A stretch of 20,998 bases of DNA from Thermoleophilia bacterium (GCA_016462095.1 JAEMTW010000005.1:652-21649); one strand, 5' to 3'; numbered from the stretch's first letter, positions 1 to 7,110 are shown. Numbers and translations are program-made. Notes: generated by a model not told the origin, from the sequence alone.

Positions 1-1
1 G

Positions 2-130
2 CGCTATGTCCTCTCGGCGCTGGTGGTCGCGGTCGCGACGGGCGTCTTCTGCGTCGGCGTGGTCTCCCGGCTCGCGATGTCGCTGCTCGCCCGCCAGAAC
101 CCGCAGGCGCACGGGTTGATCAGCGACGAC
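2..130 (+). pseudogene. 3' remnant or partial frame of a small membrane protein, cut by the left edge
   Basis: The frame is open from the left edge. Its first ~43 residues look like a real protein: a hydrophobic helix (VLSALVVAVATGVFCVGVV) followed by RLAMSLLARQNPQAHGLISDDG. This resembles, from memory, actinobacterial hypothetical membrane proteins with a Leu/Asn-Pro-x-Ala-x-Gly-x-x-Ser-Asp-Asp-Gly segment after the first helix. Beyond about base 130 the similarity stops. The frame stays open to a stop at 404-406, but the translation becomes low-complexity and lies opposite a more convincing minus-strand gene at 174-509. Either the gene is truncated here or it continues and overlaps the opposite gene. 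No function can be assigned. Confidence 0.3.
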
Positions 131-173
131 GGTGTCTCGCAGGCTGCGAGTTCGCCAATCAGTTGTGCGATCG

Positions 174-509
174 TCACCGCGAGGGCAGAGGACGGCGAAG
201 GCGGTGCGCCCGCACCTCGATCCGTCGCGGCGAACGTGGCTCGACGCGCGCCGAGCCACCCGTGCCATTGCCGGGGCCTCGTCGTGGGCCAGGCATCCAC
301 GGTCGCCGGCTGCGGGGATGACGATCATTGCCGCCACCAGTGTCCGAGTCTTCCAGGCTGGCAAGCCAGGCAGCGTCGATCTCGTCTTGCCGCTTCGTGT
401 CCTTGACCGCTTCGCGCATCAGATGGATGACGGGAAAGACAACCAATTTAGGCGCGATCGTCAAGACCACCCAGACCCAAAAAATCTCCTGCCAAAGCGT
501 TAGTTCCAT
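174..509 (-). CDS. Small single-helix membrane protein with Arg/Pro-rich tail, function unknown
   Basis: This 111-residue protein starts at an ATG at 509. Residues about 5-30 form one hydrophobic segment (WQEIFWVWVVLTIAPKLVVFPVI), followed by an amphipathic charged stretch (HLMREAVKDTKRQDEIDAAWLASLEDSD). The C-terminal half is rich in Arg, Pro and Gly and probably disordered. I do not recognise the family. The gene lies 138 bases downstream of trpA on the same strand. It could be read through from trp or use its own promoter: a TACGAT hexamer (538-533, minus) sits 23 bases before the ATG, without a clear -35. The first ~60 residues look coding; the tail is less certain because it overlaps a plus-strand open frame. 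A membrane-anchored accessory protein is the most that can be inferred. Confidence 0.5.
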   Translation of the reverse strand: MELTLWQEIFWVWVVLTIAPKLVVFPVIHLMREAVKDTKRQDEIDAAWLASLEDSDTGGGNDRHPRSRRPWMPGPRRGPGNGTGGSARVEPRSPRRIEVRAHRLRRPLPSR

Positions 510-647
510 ATTGAGTCCATTCGCATAGGACTATCGTAGCGATGACAGCAACGCAAAACGGGGAGCTCGTGTGCCGACGAGTGTTGACGGGGGTTATAGG
601 CCTAGGCAACCACACGCACTGAGGGCAGGTACCGGCGGACGCTGCGG

Positions 648-1391
648 CTACGACTCGAGACCGGCGGCAAGGTCGCGCACGAGCGCCTCGAGTGCCTCGG
701 CGCCGCCGGCGTCAATTGCATCGATCGCGGCCGAGCCGACGATCGCTCCATCGGTACCAGCGGCGATCAATCCCGCCACGTGCGCGCGGGTGGAGACGCC
801 GAAGCCACCAAGGATCGGCGTATCGCCAGCAGCGGTCCGCGTCGTGGTCAGCAGCTCGGCGACACGACTATCGAGATTCTCACGGGCACCCGTCACGCCA
901 ACGGCAGCGACGAGGTAGACGAAGCCACGGCTGGCCTCGGCGGCGGCGCGGATGCGCTCGGGACGCGAGGTCGGCGAGACGAGGTGGATCAGGTCGATGT
1001 TGACGGCCTCGGCGGCAGCGCGTAGACGTCCAGACTCCTCCGGCGGAATGTCCGCCACGATCAGGCCTTCAGCGCCCGCGGCGGCGGCGTCGCGGCAGAA
1101 GGCCTCCTCGCCATAGCCCTCGACGATGGCGCCGTACGTCATCGGGACCAGTGGAACGTCGACGCGCCGGTTGATCTCGGCGAGCAGTTCGAGCGCTCGT
1201 GCGGGCGTAATGCCTGCATCGAGGGCTGCCTGAGCCGCGCGTTGAATGGTGGTGCCGTCGGCGAGTGGGTCGGAGTAGGGGATGCCTAGCTCGATCACGG
1301 TGGCGCCACCACGGACGGCGGCTTCCGCCAGTTCGGGGGCAGCCTCGTTTGCCATCAGGTAGACCGCGAGCGAGGGGCGTGGAATCTTCAT
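648..1391 (-). CDS. trpA: Tryptophan synthase alpha chain
   Basis: This cytoplasmic TIM-barrel enzyme cleaves indole-3-glycerol phosphate to indole and glyceraldehyde 3-phosphate; the indole is channelled to TrpB. It has 247 residues. The signature ELGIPYSDPLADG carries the catalytic acids E34 and D45, and MTYGAIVEGYG, VADIPPEES, VSPTSRPERI, VAAVGVTGAR and the C-terminal phosphate-binding GGFGVST and AIVGSA segments follow in the expected order. The N-terminus is short: the catalytic Glu, usually near residue 48-50, is at 34, and the first beta-alpha unit is condensed (LAVYLMANEAAPELAEAAV). ADGTT replaces the usual ADGPT. The ATG overlaps the trpB stop by four bases (ATGA), implying translational coupling and the equimolar supply needed for the alpha2-beta2 complex. 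It is the last gene of the trp operon. Confidence 0.96.
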   Translation of the reverse strand: MKIPRPSLAVYLMANEAAPELAEAAVRGGATVIELGIPYSDPLADGTTIQRAAQAALDAGITPARALELLAEINRRVDVPLVPMTYGAIVEGYGEEAFCRDAAAAGAEGLIVADIPPEESGRLRAAAEAVNIDLIHLVSPTSRPERIRAAAEASRGFVYLVAAVGVTGARENLDSRVAELLTTTRTAAGDTPILGGFGVSTRAHVAGLIAAGTDGAIVGSAAIDAIDAGGAEALEALVRDLAAGLES

Positions 1392-2608
1392 GCGTGGCCC
1401 CTCCGCTCGGCAATCTGGTCAACGTCCTTGTCGCCACGGCCCGACAGGCCGACGACGATGTTGGCGTCGGGCCCCAGCTCCTTCGCGAGTCGTTCGGCGG
1501 TCACGAGCGCGTGGCTGGTTTCGAGTGCAGGAATGATGCCCTCGAGACGGCAGAGACGATCGAAGGCCACGAGCGCCTCTTCATCGGACACGCCCACGTA
1601 CTCGGCGCGGCCAGAGGTCATCAGTGCCGCGTGCTCGGGGCCGACGCCGGGATAGTCGAGTCCGGCACTAATCGAGTGCGTCTCGACGACCTGACCGTCG
1701 TCATCGCAGAGGACGAACGAGCGTGAGCCGTGGAGGATCGAAACGCGACCACCGCTGAGCGTTCGCGCGTGCAATGCTCCGCCGTCGCCACCAGCCTCGA
1801 CGCCGATGAGGCGTACGGGATCGTCGCGGAATGGATGGAAAATCCCGATCGCGTTCGAGCCACCACCGACGCAGGCGACGACCGCGTCGGGCAGTTGCCC
1901 GGTGCGATCCAACATCTGCGCACGCGACTCCTCGCCGATCACGGCCTGCAGACGCCGCACGAGGTACGGGTAGGGGTGAGGGCCGGCGGCAGTGCCAATC
2001 AGGTAGTGCGTTGTCTCGACGTTCGTAATCCAGTCACGGATTGCATCGTTGAGTGCATCCTTGAGCGTGCCTGCGCCGTTTGTGACGGGGATCACCTCGG
2101 CGCCGAGGAAGCGCATCCGCACGACGTTCGGGCGCTGACGCCGCATGTCCTCCTCGCCCATGTAGACGATCGCTTGCAGGCCAAAGCGGGCGCAGATCGT
2201 GGCCGTCGCAACGCCATGTTGGCCGGCGCCCGTCTCGGCCACGATGCGCTGCTTGCCGAGACGCTTGGCGATCAGCGCCTGGCCGAGGGCGTTGTTGATC
2301 TTGTGGGCACCGGTGTGAGCGAGGTCCTCGCGCTTGAGCCAAATGCGCGCGCCACCGATGTCCTCGGTCAGGCGCTCGGCGAAGTACATGGGGGTGGGGC
2401 GGCCAATGAAGTCTCGTGCCAGCAGTGCGCGCTCCTCGTGGAATGCAGGATCCGCAAAGGCATCCTCGATTGCGGCCTCGAGCTCGTCGAGCGCGGCCAT
2501 CACCGTCTCGGGCACGAAGCGGCCACCGAATTCGCCAAAGCGGCCAAGCGCGTCGGGCGGATAGGCGTCGGCGGCTAAGCCTTCGTTGAGCAGTTCGGAA
2601 TCACTCAT
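1388..2608 (-). CDS. trpB: Tryptophan synthase beta chain
   Basis: This PLP enzyme condenses indole with L-serine to make L-tryptophan in the cytoplasm, in complex with TrpA. It has 406 residues, the normal length of TrpB1. After FGEFGGRFVPETVM come the PLP lysine K103 in HTGAHKINNALGQ, the catalytic E125 in AETGAGQHG, and the PLP-phosphate loop GGGSNAIG (248-255). The C-terminal SAGLDYPGVGPEHA and GLSGRGDKD segments are intact. The start overlaps the trpF stop by four bases (ATGA), and the stop overlaps trpA in the same way. It is a TrpB1-type, TrpA-dependent enzyme rather than TrpB2, judging by length, motifs and the neighbouring trpA. Confidence 0.98.
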   Translation of the reverse strand: MSDSELLNEGLAADAYPPDALGRFGEFGGRFVPETVMAALDELEAAIEDAFADPAFHEERALLARDFIGRPTPMYFAERLTEDIGGARIWLKREDLAHTGAHKINNALGQALIAKRLGKQRIVAETGAGQHGVATATICARFGLQAIVYMGEEDMRRQRPNVVRMRFLGAEVIPVTNGAGTLKDALNDAIRDWITNVETTHYLIGTAAGPHPYPYLVRRLQAVIGEESRAQMLDRTGQLPDAVVACVGGGSNAIGIFHPFRDDPVRLIGVEAGGDGGALHARTLSGGRVSILHGSRSFVLCDDDGQVVETHSISAGLDYPGVGPEHAALMTSGRAEYVGVSDEEALVAFDRLCRLEGIIPALETSHALVTAERLAKELGPDANIVVGLSGRGDKDVDQIAERRGHA

Positions 2609-3210
2609 GCTGCACTCCCTTCGCGCACGGCGGCGATAAATGCCGACACGCGCGCATGATCCTTGTGGCCGGGGCTCTGCTCGACACCGCGCGCGACATC
2701 AACGGCCCAGGGTTGGGCGGCAGCGATTGCCGCGACGACGTTATCAACAGTCAGTGCACTCGCCAAGATCACTCGGCGGCCGGCATCAGTGAGGGCGCGC
2801 ACGGTTGCCCAGTGTTCTGCCAACTGCTCGAGCTCTGGCTCCTCATTGAAGGAACGATCGAGGAGCACGGGGTCGGCTGCGCCCGACTGCTCGGTCGGCA
2901 GTCGCCGAGCAACGATTGCACGCTCGCCGAGCAACGCCTGGGTGGCGTCGGCGTCGGCCCCGTAGACCTGTACCCGATCGAGCCCGGACTCCTCGAGCAT
3001 CGCCACGGCGCGCTCGGCGGTCTCGTCGGACAGCACGCCGATTGCCTCGACACCAGGCGGCACGTGCGCGCGAAGACTTCTCGCCTGCTCAAGATCGATC
3101 GCCCGTGGCGACCAGGGCACGAGGATGAAACCGATCATGTCGGCGCCGGCGGCAACCGCCTGGTCGACATCTTCGGCCGTCGTCATGCCACAGATCTTGA
3201 TCAGGGTCAC
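2605..3210 (-). CDS. trpF: Phosphoribosylanthranilate isomerase, divergent
   Basis: This enzyme catalyses the Amadori rearrangement of N-(5-phosphoribosyl)anthranilate to CdRP, the third step of tryptophan synthesis. It has 201 residues, normal for a monofunctional TrpF. The general base Cys7 in KICGM, the Arg36 segment WSPRAI, the probable general acid D118 in LLDRS, and the C-terminal DVARGVEQSPGHKD (usual form DVSSGVE..PG.KD) are present. Several normally strong positions differ: VQLHG is VQVYG, the GGTG phosphate loop after LLD is absent (SFNEEPELEQL instead), and LAGGLT is LASALT. The position in a complete operon, four-base overlaps at both ends and correct flanking motifs still make TrpF the only sensible call. 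The divergence may affect activity or phosphate binding. Confidence 0.9.
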   Translation of the reverse strand: MTLIKICGMTTAEDVDQAVAAGADMIGFILVPWSPRAIDLEQARSLRAHVPPGVEAIGVLSDETAERAVAMLEESGLDRVQVYGADADATQALLGERAIVARRLPTEQSGAADPVLLDRSFNEEPELEQLAEHWATVRALTDAGRRVILASALTVDNVVAAIAAAQPWAVDVARGVEQSPGHKDHARVSAFIAAVREGSAA

Positions 3211-3929
3211 GGGCGGGTCAGCTCCACCAAGAGTTCGGGGTTGCGCATCAGCGCAGTGCCAACGAGCGCAGCCGAGGCCCCGGCCTTGCCCGCCGCATCG
3301 AGGTCGGCACGGTTGGTGACACCCGATTCGGCGACGGCGATAAAGCCCTTGGGCACCGACGACAGCAGCGTGCGCTGCAGAATCGGCTCGACTGTCAGCG
3401 TCGCCAGGTTGCGGGCGTTGACACCAATCAAGGGGCAGCCAAGTGCGAGCGCGCGGGCGAGTTCGGCCTCGTCGTGGACCTCGCAGAGCACGTCCATCTG
3501 GTGGTCTTCAGCGGCTTGGATCAGGTCGGCGGCGAGCGTATCGTCGACGAGTGCCAGCAACACGAGAATTGCGTCAGCGCCGTGGGCTCGGGCCTCGCCC
3601 ACCTGGTAGGGGTCGACAAAGAAGTCTTTGCACAGCAACGGCAGGTCGGTGACGGCACGCACCCGGGCCAGATCGAGCAGCGAGCCGGCAAAGTCCTTCG
3701 GGCTGGTCAGGACGGAGATCGCGGCGGCACCACCAGCCTCGTAATGGCGGGCCACATCGGCGGCATCGGCACTCGGAGCGATCGGTCCTTCGCTGGGTGA
3801 GGCGCGCTTGATCTCGGCGATGACGCGCACGCGGCCCTCTTCGTGCAGCGCTCCGGCAAACGGACGCGTCTCACGTCGACGCGCTACTTCGCGGTGCGTC
3901 CACGCACCGATCTCTTGTAGGTACCCCAT
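3207..3929 (-). CDS. trpC: Indole-3-glycerol phosphate synthase
   Basis: This TIM-barrel enzyme closes the indole ring, converting CdRP to indole-3-glycerol phosphate with loss of CO2 and water. It has 240 residues, slightly short at the N-terminus. The substrate/catalytic lysine K41 lies in EIKRASPSEG, K101 in LCKDFFVDPYQV, the catalytic Glu E150 in CEVHDEAEL, N171 in GVNARNL, and E201-S202 in VAESGV. These match the expected Lys, Lys, Glu, Asn, Glu and Ser of the family. The start codon shares one base with the trpD stop (TAATG), and the stop overlaps the trpF start by four bases. It is monofunctional and not fused to trpF, unlike the E. coli arrangement. Confidence 0.97.
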   Translation of the reverse strand: MGYLQEIGAWTHREVARRRETRPFAGALHEEGRVRVIAEIKRASPSEGPIAPSADAADVARHYEAGGAAAISVLTSPKDFAGSLLDLARVRAVTDLPLLCKDFFVDPYQVGEARAHGADAILVLLALVDDTLAADLIQAAEDHQMDVLCEVHDEAELARALALGCPLIGVNARNLATLTVEPILQRTLLSSVPKGFIAVAESGVTNRADLDAAGKAGASAALVGTALMRNPELLVELTRP

Positions 3930-4963
3930 TACGCCGCTCCTTCCGCTGCGGATTGTGCTGCGGTGGCGACCGCCTGCAGCACTGCCTGTGCCCGCCCACT
4001 ATCGATTGCCTCTGCTGCCAGCGCAACTCCGGAGGCGATGTCGTCGGCCTGTCCGCAGACGGCCAGAGCGGCAGCCGCGTTGAGGACGACAGCATCGCGG
4101 GGCGCCCCGAGTTCGCCCTCAAAGATGCGCCGAATAATGTCGGCGTTCTCGCTTGCGTCGGCACCGGCCAAGGCCGATGCAGGTGCGCGAGCAATGCCGA
4201 CGTCTTCCGGGTCGAAGGTCCACGTCTCGATCCCAGCCTGCGTCACGTCCGCGATCGTCGTCAGGCCGCAGGGGGTGATCTCGTCGAAGCCGCCTTCGCC
4301 GTGCACGATCAGGGCATGCTGAATGCCGAGGATCCGCATCACCTCAGCCATCGGCTGGACGAGGTCGGGGCGCGCCACCCCAATGATCTGAAACGGCGTC
4401 TCGACGGGGTTCGCAAGCGGTCCGAGCAGATTCATGATCGTGGGGATCCCGAGTTCGCGGCGAACGGGCCCCGCATGCCGCATCGCGGGGTGGTGGTTCG
4501 GTGCGTAGAGGAAGCCAAAGCCGTGCTCGTCGATCATGCTGGCCACGGCGGCGTGGGGGATCTCGACGGGAATACCGAGCGCCTCGAGCACGTCGGCGCT
4601 CCCGGATTTCGACGAGATTGAGCGATTGCCATGCTTGGCAACGCCTGCTCCAGCGCCTGCGGCGACGAGTGCAGCGGCGGTCGAAATATTGAACGAACCA
4701 GTGTGGTCGCCACCCGTCCCGCAGGTGTCGACAAGGTCTGTGCGCTCTGGCCGCACTGCAATTGCGTGCTCGCGCATGGCACGGGCACAGCCAGCGATCT
4801 CTTCGGGCGACTCACCTTTCGCGCGCAATGCAACGAGGAAGCCCGCCGTCTGGGCGGCCGTTGCCTCGCCGCTCATCACGACGTCGAGCGCAGCGCGTGC
4901 AGCTTCCTCGGACAGACTCTCGCCGGCGAGGAGTCGCACCATCGCGGTATGGAGGGCGGTCAT
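3929..4963 (-). CDS. trpD: Anthranilate phosphoribosyltransferase
   Basis: This enzyme transfers phosphoribose from PRPP to anthranilate, the second committed step, using Mg2+ in the cytoplasm. It has 344 residues, typical for a stand-alone TrpD. The glycine-rich PRPP loop is TCGTGGD (80-86), followed by SFNISTAAALVAAGAG, KHGNRSISSKSGSADVLEALG (from residue 110), the AGPVRRELGIPTIMNLLGPLANP segment and HGEGGFDEIT. The N-terminal alpha domain (ALHTAMVRLLAGESLSEEAARAALDVVMSGEA) is intact. The ATG overlaps the trpG stop by four bases. It is not fused to TrpG, so glutamine amidotransferase and transferase are separate proteins here. Confidence 0.98.
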   Translation of the reverse strand: MTALHTAMVRLLAGESLSEEAARAALDVVMSGEATAAQTAGFLVALRAKGESPEEIAGCARAMREHAIAVRPERTDLVDTCGTGGDHTGSFNISTAAALVAAGAGAGVAKHGNRSISSKSGSADVLEALGIPVEIPHAAVASMIDEHGFGFLYAPNHHPAMRHAGPVRRELGIPTIMNLLGPLANPVETPFQIIGVARPDLVQPMAEVMRILGIQHALIVHGEGGFDEITPCGLTTIADVTQAGIETWTFDPEDVGIARAPASALAGADASENADIIRRIFEGELGAPRDAVVLNAAAALAVCGQADDIASGVALAAEAIDSGRAQAVLQAVATAAQSAAEGAA

Positions 4964-5544
4964 GCCATTACCGCCAGGCGAAGGAACGCAGCCATCATCT
5001 CGGGTCCCTGTGGCGTCAAGACGCTTTCGGGATGGAACTGCAAACCGTGGGTGGGTTGCGAGGTGTGCCGCACGGCCATCACGGTACCGTCGTCGGCGCG
5101 AGCCGTCACCACCAGATCGGCAGGGATCGGTTCGTGGGCGGCTAGCGAGTGGTAGCGGCCGGCACTAAAGCGCTCGTCGAGCATGTCCAGGAGTGGGTCG
5201 GGTGCGCTGCGCGTGACGTCGTCGGCCTTGCCGTGGACGAGTTCGTTGGCCGAGCCCACCACACCACCGTGCAGTTGTACGAGCAGCTGATGGCCGAGGC
5301 AGACACCGAGGATTGGGATCTTGCCGGCAAACTCGTGGATCAGGTCGGCCGAGACGCCGGTCTGGTCGGGAGTACCAGGGCCGGGCGAGATCACGAGATG
5401 CGTGGGTGCCAACGCAACCGCCTCGGCGACGGTGATGGCATCGTTGCGGCGCACGACAACCTCGTCGGCACCCGCCTCGGCAAAGCCGTGGGCGAGGTTG
5501 TAGGTAAACGAGTCGAAGTTGTCGATTAGAAGCACGCGGATCAT
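4960..5544 (-). CDS. trpG: Anthranilate synthase component II (glutamine amidotransferase)
   Basis: This class I glutamine amidotransferase supplies ammonia to TrpE. It has 194 residues. DNFDSFTYNL opens the protein, VISPGPGTPDQTG forms the oxyanion region, and the catalytic triad is C82 (GVCLGHQ), H171 and E173 (FHPES). I chose the ATG at 5544 because the protein begins canonically there (MIRVLLIDNFDSF) and the codon overlaps the trpE stop as ATGA, indicating translational coupling. The reading frame is open upstream but that part lies inside trpE. TrpG proteins can also serve PabB in folate synthesis, and no other pab gene is in this window, so dual use is possible but unproven. Confidence 0.97.
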   Translation of the reverse strand: MIRVLLIDNFDSFTYNLAHGFAEAGADEVVVRRNDAITVAEAVALAPTHLVISPGPGTPDQTGVSADLIHEFAGKIPILGVCLGHQLLVQLHGGVVGSANELVHGKADDVTRSAPDPLLDMLDERFSAGRYHSLAAHEPIPADLVVTARADDGTVMAVRHTSQPTHGLQFHPESVLTPQGPEMMAAFLRLAVMA

Positions 5545-6941
5545 CGTCCGTAGACTCCGGCATCGGCGAGGTCGACAGCGCGTTGCAATGCGGCGATCTT
5601 GCGCAGGCACTCGCGGTGCTCCTCGGCCGGGTCGCTGTCGGCCACGATGCCCGCACCCGCCTGGAGCGTGGCGACACCGTCGCGTAGTTGGATTGTGCGT
5701 AAGGCGATGCAGGTATCGAGGGTGCCGTCCGTGCCGAGGTAGCCAACGGCCCCTGCGTAGGCGCCACGACGGTGTGGTTCGAGTGCGCTGATGATCTGCA
5801 TCGCCCGCACCTTGGGCGCGCCCGACACGGTGCCTGCGGGGAACGTCGCCGCCAGCAGGCTAAAGGCGTCTTCGCCGGCGCTCAACTTGCCTTCGACGCG
5901 CGAGACGATGTGCATCACGTGGCTGTAGCGCTCGATCTCGAGCAATCGAGTGGGCCGGACGGTGCCTGGGTCGCAGACACGGGAGAGGTCGTTGCGGGCG
6001 AGGTCGACGAGCATCTGGTGCTCGGCCCGCTCCTTGGGATCGGCGAGCAGCTCGTCGGCGAGTCGATCGTCCTCCTCGGCCTCTTCGCCACGGGGGCGCG
6101 TGCCAGCGATCGGGCGCAACTCGGCAATGCCGTCGCGCGACAGAGCAACGTGCGTCTCGGGCGACGCGCCAATCAGCGCCAGCTCGCCGAGCTCGACGAG
6201 AAACAGATACGGGGAGGGGTTGACGGCACGGAGCGCGCGGTAGATCGCGACGGGGCTCCGCGGTGTGCGGCGACGGTGGCGTTGCGAGAGCACGACCTGG
6301 AAGACGTCACCAGCGGTGATGTGCTGCTTGCCGATCTCGACACGTTCGATGTACTCGTCGATCTCGAGGTCGGCGACCGACTCACCGCCTGTCACCAGCG
6401 GCGGTACGGGCTGTACGTCCTCGGGCAGTGGGCCGAGCAGACGGGCGGTCATCTCGTCGGCCAGCGCCTCGTGGCCGGGCTGCGCGATCACTTGGACGGT
6501 GGCGCGCACGTGGTCGAAGGCGACGACCACGGGGGTCAGGAGAAAGCTGGCGGGGTGCGCGAGATCGCCATCCTCGGCGGCCGGTAGGGGCACGGTCGGC
6601 TCAAAGGTCGGGATCGCGTCGTAGCCGAGCAGGCCAACGGCGCCGCTGGCAAAGGGGGGCAGGCCGGTCAGGTCGAGCGTCCGGTTCGCGTCAAGGGCGG
6701 CGCGGAGCGGCGCGAAGGGGTCGTCGCCCGTCAGATCGAGATCAAGGCGCTCGCAGCCCGCCGACAAAAACGAGTAGCGGCCGACCTGCTGGCCGCCCTC
6801 CACGCTCTCCAACAGAAAACCCGGTCCAAGGTCGCGCAGGCGCAGGTAGGCGCCAACAGGCGTCAACAGATCGGCCGGCAATTCGCGCACGCTGGGGCGC
6901 ACGGTTGGCAGATTCTTGGGTCGGGGTTCGGTTGGGTTCAT
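5541..6941 (-). CDS. trpE: Anthranilate synthase component I
   Basis: This chorismate-binding enzyme makes anthranilate from chorismate and ammonia supplied by TrpG; it is the first and feedback-controlled step of the pathway. The ATG at 6941 gives 466 residues. The tryptophan-binding LLES element is at 43-46 and NPSPYLF at 241-247. The chorismate-binding domain shows GDVFQVVLSQR (211-221), PIAGTRPRG (277-285), HQMLVDLARNDL (308-319), TFPAGTVSGAPK (366-377) and AGAGIVADSDP (428-438). GAGG lies three to four bases before the ATG. The frame stays open upstream as far as 7103 but passes through the terminator hairpin and promoter, so that extension is rejected. Expression is controlled by the leader attenuator immediately upstream. 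Confidence 0.97.
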   Translation of the reverse strand: MNPTEPRPKNLPTVRPSVRELPADLLTPVGAYLRLRDLGPGFLLESVEGGQQVGRYSFLSAGCERLDLDLTGDDPFAPLRAALDANRTLDLTGLPPFASGAVGLLGYDAIPTFEPTVPLPAAEDGDLAHPASFLLTPVVVAFDHVRATVQVIAQPGHEALADEMTARLLGPLPEDVQPVPPLVTGGESVADLEIDEYIERVEIGKQHITAGDVFQVVLSQRHRRRTPRSPVAIYRALRAVNPSPYLFLVELGELALIGASPETHVALSRDGIAELRPIAGTRPRGEEAEEDDRLADELLADPKERAEHQMLVDLARNDLSRVCDPGTVRPTRLLEIERYSHVMHIVSRVEGKLSAGEDAFSLLAATFPAGTVSGAPKVRAMQIISALEPHRRGAYAGAVGYLGTDGTLDTCIALRTIQLRDGVATLQAGAGIVADSDPAEEHRECLRKIAALQRAVDLADAGVYGR

Positions 6942-6961
6942 GTTCCTCAGTTTGCGGGCAT

Positions 6962-6986
6962 AAAAAAGGCTCCCTGTCAGGGAGCC
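6962..6986 (-). terminator. Intrinsic terminator of the trp attenuator
   Basis: On the minus strand the arms GGCTCCC and GGGAGCC close a five-base loop; the inverted repeat is perfect over nine bases per arm. A run of six T follows directly at 6967-6962. It ends 20 bases before the trpE ATG, so termination here would prevent expression of the whole operon. Confidence 0.92.
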
Positions 6987-7037
6987 CGGGCGGTACAGAT
7001 CGGCAGTGCGTGTTAGCGCACAGGATCCCGCCCGGAC
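6962..7037 (-). promoter_or_regulatory. trp attenuator (alternative leader RNA structures)
   Basis: On the minus strand four pairing segments can be read. Segment 1 (7071-7061) can pair with segment 2 (7031-7022), both containing GGATCC, and the Trp codons lie in the loop between. GTCCGGGCGG (7037-7028), in segment 2, pairs over ten positions with CCGCCCGGGC (6993-6984) as antiterminator. GGCTCCCTG pairs with CAGGGAGCC (6986-6968) as terminator, followed by six T. The antiterminator takes three bases from the base of the terminator stem. A ribosome reaching the leader stop covers segment 2 and favours termination; one stalled at Trp leaves it free. This is the classical trpL logic. Confidence 0.9.
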
Positions 7038-7075
7038 ATAAGCCACCACCACGCCTCGTTGCGGATCCCTTGCAT
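7013..7075 (-). CDS. trpL: trp leader peptide with three tandem Trp codons
   Basis: A 20-codon open frame begins at ATG 7075 and ends with TAA at 7013-7015. Codons 9-11 are TGG-TGG-TGG (7051-7043), giving EAWWWLM. Three consecutive Trp codons in a 20-residue peptide just ahead of trpE and of a terminator hairpin are diagnostic of ribosome-mediated attenuation. When charged tRNA-Trp is scarce the ribosome stalls on these codons and lets the antiterminator form. No Shine-Dalgarno is visible. The predicted transcript begins at or next to the ATG, so the message looks leaderless. The peptide itself is probably only a sensor with no further function. Confidence 0.93.
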   Translation of the reverse strand: MQGIRNEAWWWLMSGRDPVR

Positions 7076-7081
7076 GGGTGC

Positions 7082-7110
7082 AGGGTGACAAGTGAGAGGG
7101 CATCTGTCAA
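7082..7110 (-). promoter_or_regulatory. Predicted trp operon promoter, leaderless at trpL
   Basis: A consensus -35 TTGACA (7110-7105) is followed after 17 bases by CACCCT (7087-7082), which keeps the A and final T of a -10 box. Six bases separate it from the leader-peptide ATG at 7075, which puts the predicted start of transcription at the ATG itself. The same spacing recurs at hyuA. Confidence 0.65.

Noticed and set aside
1730..3609. Long plus-strand open frames opposite trpB, trpF and trpC (1730-2578 and 2656-3609)
   Set aside because: They are mirror frames of well-supported minus-strand enzymes, caused by high GC; their translations show no family motifs.
6942..7103. In-frame upstream extension of trpE to an ATG at 7103
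   Set aside because: The ATG lies between the -35 and -10 of the predicted promoter and the frame passes through the attenuator hairpin; the family N-terminus fits ATG 6941.
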